DNA from: Craspedostauros australis
Lineage: Eukaryota; Bacillariophyta; Bacillariophyceae; Mastogloiales; Achnanthaceae
Length of the DNA stretch: 64,000 nucleotides
Reading direction: 5' to 3'
Assembly (NCBI GenBank): GCA_026770025.1
Contig: JAMXDE010000057.1
Coordinates: 1 to 64,000 of the forward strand
Within the stretch, counting starts at the first letter, position 1. Every line of letters starts with the position of its first letter. Below, in pieces: positions 22,901 through 31,922 of this stretch. The position numbers and the translations under genes were made by a program. The notes beneath the pieces were generated by a model. It was not told the DNA's origin. It searched no databases and was given only the letters and a program-made list of their open reading frames with translations.

Positions 22901-24403
22901 GATGGAGCTCCTGCCATGAATTTCGAAAGTCGATACGCGGTGCTCACTCAAACTGTTCTTGCTTTTCTCCTCTGATCCACTCGATCCCGCCTCCTCCTAC
23001 CATCAGGTGATGCAACCGCTAACACCATAAGATCAATGTCCACACAATTCAAACCTGATCTACTTCAATCATATGGAATCGTGCTACAAAATCTGTATGA
23101 GCTGAAGTTGGAGTTTGCATACGCGGACTCCGCTGCCGCATCCCGCGAGGCAGCGTCAGGCAAGACGCTGCGAAAGTATCTGAATTCGAAACGAAACCCC
23201 CACAGGGGCTCAACCGGGGGGCGACACATTGCGGCATTGACAGAAGAGGATGTATTCCACCAATTGATGATATGGAAGGCATGCCAGGAACTACCAATGC
23301 CGGTGCCAAAGGTTCACACCTTGGTTCCATCGTTTGTAGCTCGTTGGAATTCATTCAAGGGCGGCTCCGATTTAATCACCAGAATGGTGAGGCAGCACAA
23401 GGTGCAGCCGCCATTCGCAACCTTCCAATGCCAAGCTGTGGTACGGATTTTGGAAGTCATCCTTCTGTTTCTGCACAAGCTAATGCACTACTGTTGCACA
23501 GACGATGTTCACACGAATAGAGACCTGGAGAACGCAACGGTGCTGCAGACCTACCGTGACATGTTGAATCATCGCAGCAGTGTTGCTGACTCGTTGGAAA
23601 CATTGCAAAGGGCATTTGGAGTCATCGTCGCCCAAGCCGCTGGCAGCAACAGAGAAGCAGGTGATGGCGACGAACGCACAAACTGGTTTATTCAGGGAGC
23701 AATCAACAACACAGGAGACACAGATTCGGATACAGACAATCAAATCTACGATGGTAGACCAACTGTTGAAGGCGAGGAGAGGGACGGAAAGAGCATTCGG
23801 AACCTGCTGTCTGGGAATCCAGCTGCCCCAACACCCGCCATGGCTGCGCTCGAACGACGTCTCCGCACGGGCAGCCATGAGCCCATCTTTTGTGAAAACG
23901 TGAAGAAACCCTGCGTCGTATGTGGGGTTGTAACGAAATGGATGTGCATGCAGTGTCACTTTTTTGCCTGCGTGCCTCCCACTGCAAATCACAAGAGATG
24001 GGGAGATGCAAATGGAGTGCATACCAGCATCTCAATGTCAAATCTACGAAAGAAGGCAAACGAACGAATCATTGCAAGCAACACATGTTTCCGAATGCTC
24101 CACGGAAGCAACAGATCATGGACAAGGAAGACCAAGGCGGATTACACTGAGTGGAGTGCGAAGCAACCGAACAGGAAAGGAGGGAAGCGAAAGACTCCAT
24201 CAGCAGTGCAAACAAGCAAAGATATCCAATCGAGCCAAGGAAGGAAACGAGCGAAACCCTCACCCCAGACTCCTGCTGAGACTTCGCCAGCACTACAGAG
24301 ACGGCGGACGCGCTCGGAGACAACTCCACAACGACCGCGAACGCGCGCAGCAGCTCAACAAGGAAAGTACAGCCATGGGAATGGGTCGAGATGTAACATA
24401 TAG
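19990..24403 (+). CDS. Transposase: DDE core + PD-(D/E)XK nuclease + Cys finger
   Basis: The predicted spliced product has 1391 residues from exons 19990-20933, 21046-22880 and 23007-24403. Intron 1 (112 bp) has a GTAAGT donor and TTCAG acceptor and keeps the frame. Intron 2 (126 bp) has GTACGT and a pyrimidine-rich ACCATCAG; it removes an in-frame TGA at 22973. I took the ATG at 19990 because upstream extension uses only TTG. The DDE-like core has D288 (TLDDDK) and D365 (LMTDRGYN). These are 77 residues apart, close to the 78 between D268 and D346 of piggyBac; the third acid is unclear (E/D near WDLTLS). Next, D836 (ASVDFLAI) and E856/K858 (VFVVEIKTR) give a PD-(D/E)XK nuclease pattern. Last, C1229, C1232, C1240, C1243 and C1248 form a cysteine finger like the piggyBac C-terminal one, followed by a basic tail. 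Without intron 2 there would be two proteins, of 957 and 455 residues. Confidence 0.7.
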
Positions 24404-24772
24404 CAAAGTAATAACACACAAATGTCCATCAATATGGGGTGGTGTATTGTTCCTGTGAAGAGGCGTGGTCACAAATCATTGTGATGCAAGAGGAAGAACG
24501 CTGCGGAACGATCATGTCCTGTGAAGAGCGTGGAGGACATGGATAAGCATGCAATGAACATATGTATACGAAGAACTGTGATGAGATGCAAGTGGCTCAA
24601 TGCATCCAGGAGAAGCATTGAGCCATAGTAAACAGGAGGGCATGCCAGGATATTGTGAGAAATCGGAAAAAAACGATATGAGGGGGGGAAAAAGTGAGCG
24701 CGAACAAATAGTTTTAGTCGAGGTGGTCGAAGAAAATGCCATCGCGATAAAACGTCGCGTTGCTTGATTTTG

Positions 24773-24868
24773 GTCTGAGGAGACCGATTTTGGCACCCCT
24801 CGAATCCGCTTGGTCTCCTGAGACAATTTTGGACTTTTATCGTGGACGAATTTCTTTATGGATATTAG
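24773..24868 (-). repeat. Right terminal inverted repeat region
   Basis: It contains GTCTGAGGAGAC (24773-24784), GTCTCCTGAGAC (24813-24824) and ATGGATATTAG (24858-24868). Read on the minus strand it follows the order of the left end, with about 46 rather than 55 bases between the outer and inner words. Confidence 0.65.
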
Positions 24869-25748
24869 ACATAAGATACGGAGAGCAAACTAGCGCTGGG
24901 ATGAATGTAAACCTCGCCGATGCACCAGCATGAAAGGGCACCCGAACGATTGTTGTTGATGTCCACACTGAGACGAGTGGTGACACTTTTGGCGCAGAAG
25001 GTCCCGAATCCATTCATGAATGCAGAAACAATACGATCCGCAACGCTCGGAATAGGGAATGCGTGAACACAAGTGATGGGAATCAAATCAAACTAATCAA
25101 CGAATATAGTGATAGAGAAAAGAGGAGTCAACGACAATCTAATGCCCCGAAGTGAAGCACGCAGTTCAGCCAGGGCATCAAGGACAAGATACATAGTAAT
25201 GATACGCAACAAGTGAGAAAGATGCAGGGAACTTGCCACAACGGCAGCTTGCCGCCGAATAGATTTTCGGGAACACCGCAGAGAAAACCACGAGAAGGTG
25301 GCCGGTATGAAATCTCCCGAGCATTGATTTTCGCGCCCAAAAACATACCTGTGGAGATCGTATGGTATTCGAGCATGATACACTCACACTGGGATTGACA
25401 TCGATACAAGTTTGTTCAATGTGCCAGTATGGAAACCGGTGACCTATTCTCTCTCCAGAGAGAGAGAGAGGTGACTCGTCTGGCACAGTGTCCTCTGCAA
25501 GGGGAAGCATACTTGACATAGCTCGCAGTCGTACGTGGTAGCAGTCGACATTCAAAAGCAAATCAACAACCAGAGATACATCAAACCTCCACGACCAATT
25601 TCCGTCTCATAAAATACAACTCGACACAATCTCCAAACAACTATTCTATTCACACCAACACCAACACTAAGGCACAAGCACACAATACGTAAGACCAAAA
25701 CTACCACCCACACACATCGATTCATCCAACTCCAACAACCATTCAAAC
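24869..25748. other. Intergenic, 5' flank of the Cys-repeat gene
   Basis: No gene is supported. The last 150 bp are rich in CAA/CAC and precede the start codon like other leaders in this window. Confidence 0.5.
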
Positions 25749-27113
25749 ATGCCATTCATGAAGAAAGAAACCCTCGCTCTCGCTATCACGCAGAGCCTCA
25801 TCCTTGGCAATGTTACTGCATCATCCGAGGCGGACACTGCATCCAACGTGGATATCATCGCCGACATCCGCAACGCTCGCATCCAGAAGATGCAGCACAC
25901 ATCCACGAGCAAAAACCATGCTGTGGATACACAAAAGCAAGCCCTGGATAAGCTTGACTTGTTCTTGGCCCGCAAACCATGGAGCGAAAGCAATCACATC
26001 GCTTCTGAGACACGAAACACCACACCAAACACCAACCGACGCCCACGTTCCGTCTCCTCCCCCAACACCAACCACTACGTCGATCAAGGACGCCTGAGAG
26101 GAAGCGCAGGCGCGGCTGGTCCGAAACACGACTCTGGGGACGCCACCGCAAGTGCCGCAAGAGAGTCGCTGTTTGTGTCTCTCCGCCAGAAGACTGTCAA
26201 GACAAGCGGATCTGATGGACGCCAGCTCAAGGCATCCAAGGAATCGAAGCCACCTCGACCTGATGACGTGGACGAAGTTGACCCATGCTTCACTGGCACC
26301 TCAGACGAAGTCATCGCCAGCTGCGCCGCTGCCAACGCGACCTGCTGCGAGGCACCAGCAGACGACCAGAATCCTGCCTGCAGTTGGAGCGACGACGCCA
26401 ATGTCACGGTGTGTCCAAACTCTTGCAACGGCGATGGTGCCTGCTACTTCGACTCTAGCTCAGCAACGACCATCGAGATCGCTTCCTACTCTTGCAACGG
26501 CGAGATCGCATGTCACGGCATCGAAGTGGCAGTTCCCACATCGTCTTGCAACGGCGAGGCTGCTTGCTTTTTCAATACTGGTGAGATCGGTGAAGTATCC
26601 TGCAATGGTTACTTGGCGTGCTATCGTAACACTGGCAATGTGTCCAGCAGCGCGTGCTACGGCTACTTATCATGCACCGAAAACTCCGCGAGCATTGGAG
26701 AAGGATCGTGCTCTGGTGATTATTCATGCACAGTGAACGAAGGGACTGTGGGAGCGAACTCATGCGTCGGAGTCCGCTCATGCCTGAGCAATAAAGGAGC
26801 GGTCGACGATTCCGCTTGCTCTGGCGATCAGGCTTGCATTGTGAATGCCAATGCCATTGGCGAGGGTTCGTGCATCGAGAGTGACGCGTGTTCTTCCAAC
26901 AAGGCCGATGTTGGCAGCGCATCTTGCATTGGCATCCAGGCGTGCCTCATCAATAGGGGAACCATTGCAGACGACTCTTGTATTGGCAACAGTGCTTGCC
27001 TTGGCAACTCAGGAAGCATCGCAGACGAAGCCTGCGTCGGCCAATTCGCGTGTTCCTTCAACTCCTTGAACGTCGATGCGGGAGAATGCATTGGCAACAA
27101 CGCATGCTCATAG
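25749..27113 (+). CDS. Secreted cysteine-repeat protein
   Basis: The 454-residue protein starts at an ATG. A signal-peptide-like N-terminus (KKETLALAITQSLILGNVTA) is followed by a polar spacer and a Cys-rich block (DPCFTGT..CCEAP..). The last 225 residues are 13 tandem repeats of about 18 residues, of the form [SA]C-x-G-x-x-[AS]C-x-x-N-x-G-x-[IV]-(4). Each carries two cysteines spaced C-x5-C. The regular 18-residue period suggests a beta-solenoid, with stacked cysteines that may pair or bind metal. The repeats run right up to the stop, with no membrane anchor. An extracellular or cell-wall role is inference; I recall similar repeats in other diatom proteins but know no function. Confidence 0.85.
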   Translation: MPFMKKETLALAITQSLILGNVTASSEADTASNVDIIADIRNARIQKMQHTSTSKNHAVDTQKQALDKLDLFLARKPWSESNHIASETRNTTPNTNRRPRSVSSPNTNHYVDQGRLRGSAGAAGPKHDSGDATASAARESLFVSLRQKTVKTSGSDGRQLKASKESKPPRPDDVDEVDPCFTGTSDEVIASCAAANATCCEAPADDQNPACSWSDDANVTVCPNSCNGDGACYFDSSSATTIEIASYSCNGEIACHGIEVAVPTSSCNGEAACFFNTGEIGEVSCNGYLACYRNTGNVSSSACYGYLSCTENSASIGEGSCSGDYSCTVNEGTVGANSCVGVRSCLSNKGAVDDSACSGDQACIVNANAIGEGSCIESDACSSNKADVGSASCIGIQACLINRGTIADDSCIGNSACLGNSGSIADEACVGQFACSFNSLNVDAGECIGNNACS

Positions 27114-27670
27114 TAAATGCTAATCTTCCCCCTTGTCTTCGCGCGGAAGTTCGGACCATCCATGTGGCAAGAGCATCGCAGTGTCACGATCGCGCCTCAG
27201 GCCTGCCAATCACAATGCATCCGCCGAGACATGTTCGGGATGTGAAAAGGACACAGAAATAAAAGTGTAATAGCACCAAGATCCATCGTAACACCTCGCC
27301 GTTTCGCCAGAAGCAAAGGGCCGCTGTTGCATTTGATTGTGTGTCTTGAGTTGTTCCTGTCTCTTGTGGCGCGGTGACAGCAACACCAACACGATAGAAT
27401 CTGGATGCAGTCATGAGTGTGGATGATGTACGTGACTAAACATGCGAGACGTGTGAACAAAAATGGCGCAACGCAAGGAACTTGACACAACAACAACAAC
27501 AACAGCGAAGGGAGACAACACCATCTTCCGCCCTTGCGGCGTCTCAAACGACACAGCACAATGCAACACCATTAGATGCATGTTCGGACGAATCCTATTT
27601 TGTCTCATCTCATCTCATTCCATCACATCACATATCTTCAGTTCAATTCAGTCCAATTCAATTGAATCCA
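27114..27670. other. Intergenic, 5' flank of the ERF4-like gene
   Basis: No gene is supported. A GACACAACAACAACAACAAC stretch (from about 27484) extends the next reading frame upstream only from a TTG, so I treat it as leader. Confidence 0.5.
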
Positions 27671-28480
27671 ATGGCACGCATCGTCGTGCCGCAACGCGCC
27701 ATCCAAGGCGGTTTCGATTTCAAGTTCGAACCAGATCCGTTCGATGTCCCGCTGCACGGCATCCTCAATGCGACAGAGTACACGGACATCATCGAACAGC
27801 TCAACGATGCGTTGAAACCAGCCCGCAGCGGCCGCGCGGACGGCGTCCTCCTCATGGCGGGCCCGCTGCTGCTGCCGCTGGCCTTGTGGGGCGTGCGCCA
27901 CTCCAACCAAACGCGGCGCCGCAAGCGGCTGCTGGGCAAGTTCATCCGCGACTTCAACGAGCGCAATGAGACTTTGTGGATGCGATGGAACCGCGCATCG
28001 GAATCATACCTCAGCCTCGAGCGCAGATCGGCGCTGCAAAATGGGGACGTGCCGCATCGCGGCAGTGGCGAGGACATGCGCAGGCCGCATCATCCTATCG
28101 AGGTGGCGCATGCCGAGCTTGTGTCGGACGTCATTGCCAACGCGGAGCCGTTGCATGCGCAAGGTGTGGCTGCTCCAATGTCTGTGCAACCAGGAGTGCC
28201 GCAGCATCAGATGCAATCGCAGGCGCAGCCACAAATGATGATACAACCCCAGCTACAACCACAGATGCAGCCGCAGACGCGGATGCAGACGCAGATCCAT
28301 CAACAGCTGCAGCCGCAGCCCCCATATCTGCAACACAATCCTCAACCGTATCAACAACAGCAGCAGCAGCATCAACAGCAACAACAGCAACAGCAACAAC
28401 AGCAACAGCAACAGCAACAACAGCATCAACAACAACACCAGATCCAGCACACTCGCAATCGACAAGTCCAACTAATCTGA
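27671..28480 (+). CDS. Golgin-A7/ERF4-like protein with polyglutamine tail
   Basis: The 269-residue protein starts at the ATG at 27671. Residues 10-120 resemble the Golgin A7/ERF4 fold: GGFDFKFEPDPFDVPLHG, a helix EYTDIIEQLNDAL, a hydrophobic hairpin-like stretch at 57-74 (ADGVLLMAGPLLLPLALW), and RLLGKFIRDFNERNETLW, comparable in order to GOLGA7. Such proteins pair with DHHC palmitoyl-transferases at Golgi or ER membranes. The C-terminal 90 residues are Gln/Pro/Met-rich and end in about 30 near-continuous Gln encoded by mixed CAG/CAA, a length-unstable kind of sequence. The ERF4 call rests on pattern by eye and is moderate; a lineage-specific membrane protein is the alternative. Confidence 0.65.
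   Translation: MARIVVPQRAIQGGFDFKFEPDPFDVPLHGILNATEYTDIIEQLNDALKPARSGRADGVLLMAGPLLLPLALWGVRHSNQTRRRKRLLGKFIRDFNERNETLWMRWNRASESYLSLERRSALQNGDVPHRGSGEDMRRPHHPIEVAHAELVSDVIANAEPLHAQGVAAPMSVQPGVPQHQMQSQAQPQMMIQPQLQPQMQPQTRMQTQIHQQLQPQPPYLQHNPQPYQQQQQQHQQQQQQQQQQQQQQQQQHQQQHQIQHTRNRQVQLI
28352..28437 (+). repeat. CAG/CAA polyglutamine tract
   Basis: An imperfect CAA/CAG triplet array interrupted by CAT (His), inside the C-terminus of the ERF4-like gene. Confidence 0.9.
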
Positions 28481-29058
28481 CTTTGCGCAAAGGCTTTTGC
28501 CAATGGACAGTGAAACACATGCTCCTGTATGCCACATCAGAATAACACGTCACTTGCACCAACACCGATGTGGCAGGGTGATGGACAGGCAGGCCGCGTC
28601 AAACACCCAGCCATGTTTCCTACTTGCATTTTCATTAGAGTAGAGCATTATTATTCTATAGCAGACGACCTACAAAAGTGCCATGCTATTCATTGATTCG
28701 TTCCTCGTTTCCCAGAATGTATTGTGTATGTATTGATTTGCCAATTCTTGGCAGGCTGACCAACAACAGCACCCATCCACGGATGGTGGGTGCGTCGTCG
28801 ACCACCGTCATGGACAGGCCTTCAGCCTGCCGCTATCCACACCTCTATGTATGCTGCAATATTGCTGTGCACGACGGCACCCTCCGTTTGCACCTGCTTC
28901 TCCCGCCACCAGATACCACGTGCCAGAAGCATGCAACGACACGTTCACGCATGGGCATAAGAAATATCGCGGCAAATGTGGTGAATGGACAGAGCAGCAG
29001 TCGAGCCGCCGGGATGGCGGACGAACAAACGGATTGGATCCGTCCCACAACAACTCAC
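28481..29058. other. Intergenic, convergent 3' flanks
   Basis: No gene is supported. TTAGAGTAGAGC and TTATTCTATAG lie at 28635-28660, between the ends of two convergent genes. Confidence 0.5.
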
Positions 29059-30024
29059 TTACTCAAGGCGGCGCTTCTTCTTGTTCGTCTGCTCCTCCTT
29101 GACGACGTCGTCGAACTCCTGCTGCGCCTGCTGCTGCATGGTAACACGGGAGATCTTGGCCTCTTCGGCACGGCTGCGCTTGCGCTTGAGCTCGGCCTGG
29201 ATGACCTTGAGGCTCCTCTTCTTGGCCCGCAGTTGGTAGACCTCCTCCTGGAGGTCCTTCTTCATGGCCTTGAGCTCTTCCTCTTCGGCCTTGAGCTCCA
29301 CTTCTTCCGCATCGCCTTGAGCGGCGTGGGAGGAGCGCATGGATTCGACAGTGTTCTGCAGCTCCAGCTTACGGTCGGTGTAGTGCTGGTTCTTGGCCTT
29401 GACGAAGATTGGATCGAAGATGGCGCCTCCCAACTCGCTGCGCTCCTCCTTGACACCCCAGTAGGTCTTGGAGTCGGAAATTTCCGTGAGGAAGACGGAG
29501 AGCACGTCGCGGCGTCCAGACCAGCTGAGATTGAAGAAGAGGCCGGTCCAGGCCTGGAAGGCGACTTGCGTCAAAGTGTCGAGCTTGAACACCGTTCCGA
29601 TGGATTGCATCGCGTCATCCTTGTGGATCTTGGGGTTGTTGAGGAAGGAGGCGATCTCCTTCGTCTCGACGCGGCGGAAGGCGTAGAGATAGTGGAGGAC
29701 ACAGAGCTGGTCCTTCTGGGCCTTCTTCAATCGTTCCGCGGTGATGGGGCCGGAGCGGAAGATGTCCAGGGTGGGGATCTGGGGGATGAAGCTGGTCTTG
29801 TTCAAGCGAGACGCCACCTGGTCGTACAGGCGAGATGCGATGCTGCGTTCACCGCCGGTGGCCTTGGCGAGCTCTTCGGAGAGCTTGCTCTTGGTCGTAG
29901 TTGCATCGTCGTCTTCCTGATGTACGTCGATCACGGCAACTCCATTCTCGTCGCCATCATGATCCTCGTCGTCTTCGATGCTGCTATTGCTTGTTCGTTC
30001 GTGTCGTTTGTCCATGGACACCAT
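29059..30024 (-). CDS. Coiled-coil protein of unknown function
   Basis: A predicted 321-residue protein from the ATG at 30024. It has an acidic N-terminus (EDDEDHDGDENG), a globular middle (QDQ-type helices around LCVLHYLYAFRRVETKEIASF and LTQVAFQAWTGLFFNLSWSG), then a long charged coiled coil (about 215-300, for example VELKAEEEELKAMKKDLQEE). It ends in KKKRRLE, a possible nuclear signal. I do not recognise the family. The N-terminus is unsure. The frame continues upstream through CTGTCAG (near 30049), which could be a splice acceptor from an unseen first exon. The stop codon overlaps a strong donor-like word GAGTAAGTGAG, so an additional C-terminal exon cannot be excluded. Confidence 0.7.
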   Translation of the reverse strand: MVSMDKRHERTSNSSIEDDEDHDGDENGVAVIDVHQEDDDATTTKSKLSEELAKATGGERSIASRLYDQVASRLNKTSFIPQIPTLDIFRSGPITAERLKKAQKDQLCVLHYLYAFRRVETKEIASFLNNPKIHKDDAMQSIGTVFKLDTLTQVAFQAWTGLFFNLSWSGRRDVLSVFLTEISDSKTYWGVKEERSELGGAIFDPIFVKAKNQHYTDRKLELQNTVESMRSSHAAQGDAEEVELKAEEEELKAMKKDLQEEVYQLRAKKRSLKVIQAELKRKRSRAEEAKISRVTMQQQAQQEFDDVVKEEQTNKKKRRLE

Positions 30025-31922
30025 GACCTTTTCCAGAGCAGTGTTGAATGGCTGACAGAGAGGATGCGGTATGTAAACGTTTGGCACATTGTGATATGGC
30101 ATTGTAGCGCAATGTATTGTTTGATGGGTTGAGTGCGACGTAGTGCAAGATGATGTTGTTTGTGTTGACAAAAGTGCGACGTGGTGGACGAGAACAATGA
30201 GAATCGCGAAAAGAACAAACAAAGCCACGATAGGAATTGCAAACGAACAGAGAACATTCAAGGAACAGACGATGAGGCAGAAGGCATCAGCATTTTGTTG
30301 TTGCCGTTGTGTTTGTTGATGGTGGTGGTAACAATGACGATGACGATTGACGAAAGGGAGGAAGAGGGAGGCGTGTGAGCGACGGTCTCGTCGTAATGAA
30401 TGCAATGATGACGATGGGGATGAGAACGGCGGCAGTGGAGGTCACTGGACTCGCCTCGAAGTTCTTGTTTCGCAACGAACAATCATCAATGACCGTCGTG
30501 GATCCTGGTGTGTGGATGCACAACCTTTCCTCAATGGATCCATCCTGGGCGCAGCATCTATCACCATCATCATCCTCTGCTCCGTTCTGTTACGCAGTGC
30601 TGCCCGCGGCCCGTCTCCGCAAGCAGACAAGCAAAGAATCTTTGCCCATCCTTGCTTGCATTGCATCGCATGGCATCAACCTGCGACAAAGAACAGTTTC
30701 TCCAAACGCGATTCTTCTTGAGCGCGCAACTCACATCATTGCTGGTGTTGGATCCCTTCGTCAAGCCGGAGGAGCAGGAGACATCGTCTTCGTCGGATGA
30801 AGCAGCCATGTTGATTGTACGTGGTGAGGGTGTTGCGATGATGGGCATTGTTGGGTGTTGTCCGAGGCGGTGATGTCTGTGTTTCGGCAAAGCCTGGGTT
30901 TTGATGGTGAATTTTATGGGAAGAAGGAACACGCGAGGAAAGGAGGAAGCGATCATCAGAAATGTTCTGTTGCATCTCGCCTCCCCCCAACGTGACAGGC
31001 TCTTTGCACTTCAGCGTCTTCTTCGCTGACTTCCGTCTTCGTTGAACGACCCTGTATTGAAACGTGCTGCCGTGTTGCAGCAATCTCCGAGTGTCGATTG
31101 GTATCTTCTCTGATGTCGTCTTGGCGTCAACTTTCTGACTGCAATTTAACGGTTAACGTTCCTTCTGCAATTCCGAATCTGCTTTGTGACGTCATGATGA
31201 GAATTCTATCAACCAACAACACGAACGCTGCGCGAGTCTCTTCGTTGCAGTGGAGGGAAGATTGGTGTTCTGTTTTGCCGTCAACAATCGTGTTCGTGCA
31301 TCGTACACCACGCATCATTGATGCCATTGCGAAAGCTGTACAGAAGCATGCAGAGACAACGGATTAGTTCCGGACGAAGTGATGGGATGGGACGGTCGAG
31401 TAGAATAGACCAGAAAGGAGAGTAAAGAAATATAGTATTCTACTTCTTATAATAGGAGTTTAACGTTGTTGTGCATGCTCTCAAGAGTGTAGTATTGCTA
31501 ACTTTCTCACGGCCAGAGTGCAGTATTAGTATCATTAGATCGTAGGGGCGGGCGTCTTCGTTCTTCTTGGGAGAATCCTTGTCCGAGTTTGTGACCTGAT
31601 TTGCTTCCGCGTTCGTTGTGGTTCGGCGGCCATTTCCAAGTTTTCATAACCTTTGGTGTCACCACTTGCCGTGATTGCTGCTGGCTTTGTTGTGTTTGTT
31701 GTCGGTCCTCTTGTCTTCGTCTTTATCGTTGCTGTTGGTGCTGTCTTTGTGTACTTTCTGTGTTGCTTCGCCTGCCTTCCGATTTAATCGAAGGAGATCT
31801 GCGTTGTGCGATTGATTGGCCTTGTTGTCGCCATGAAATAGAAGGTTTGAGTATGAGTAGTCTTCCGTGTGCATATCCATGCGTGTCGCATACCACGGTT
31901 TGCCTGCCGAGCAGCGTCATGA
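30025..31922. other. Intergenic with one weak small frame
   Basis: The only candidate is a minus-strand ATG frame of about 80 codons at 30808-30570 (MAASSDEDDVSCSSGLTKGS..), with no motif. I leave it uncalled. AT-rich TAGAATAG and TATTCTA words lie at 31398-31450, in the 3' flank of the acidic repeat gene. Confidence 0.4.

Larger units (their letters stand above)
19591..24868 (+). mobile_element. DNA transposon with imperfect inverted ends
   Basis: A cut-and-paste type element of about 5.3 kb. Its ends are imperfect inverted repeats. CTGATATCCAT at 19591 matches the reverse complement of 24858-24868 (CTAATATCCAT). CTCAGGAGACAAAG at 19646 matches the reverse complement of 24809-24822 (CTCAGGAGACCAAG). 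GCCAAAATC with GGTCT follows on both sides at matching distance. Both ends also carry near-palindromic GTCTNNGGAGAC words. The single long gene inside is open throughout when spliced, so the element looks whole and fairly young. No target-site duplication is evident, and the exact outer borders are uncertain by some tens of bases. The superfamily is not certain; the transposase core resembles piggyBac. Confidence 0.75.

Noticed and set aside
28678-30132. Plus-strand open frame of 484 codons
   Set aside because: It is antisense to the coiled-coil gene; its Leu/Val/Gly/Asp/Glu-rich translation is what the opposite strand of a Lys/Glu-rich coiled coil gives.
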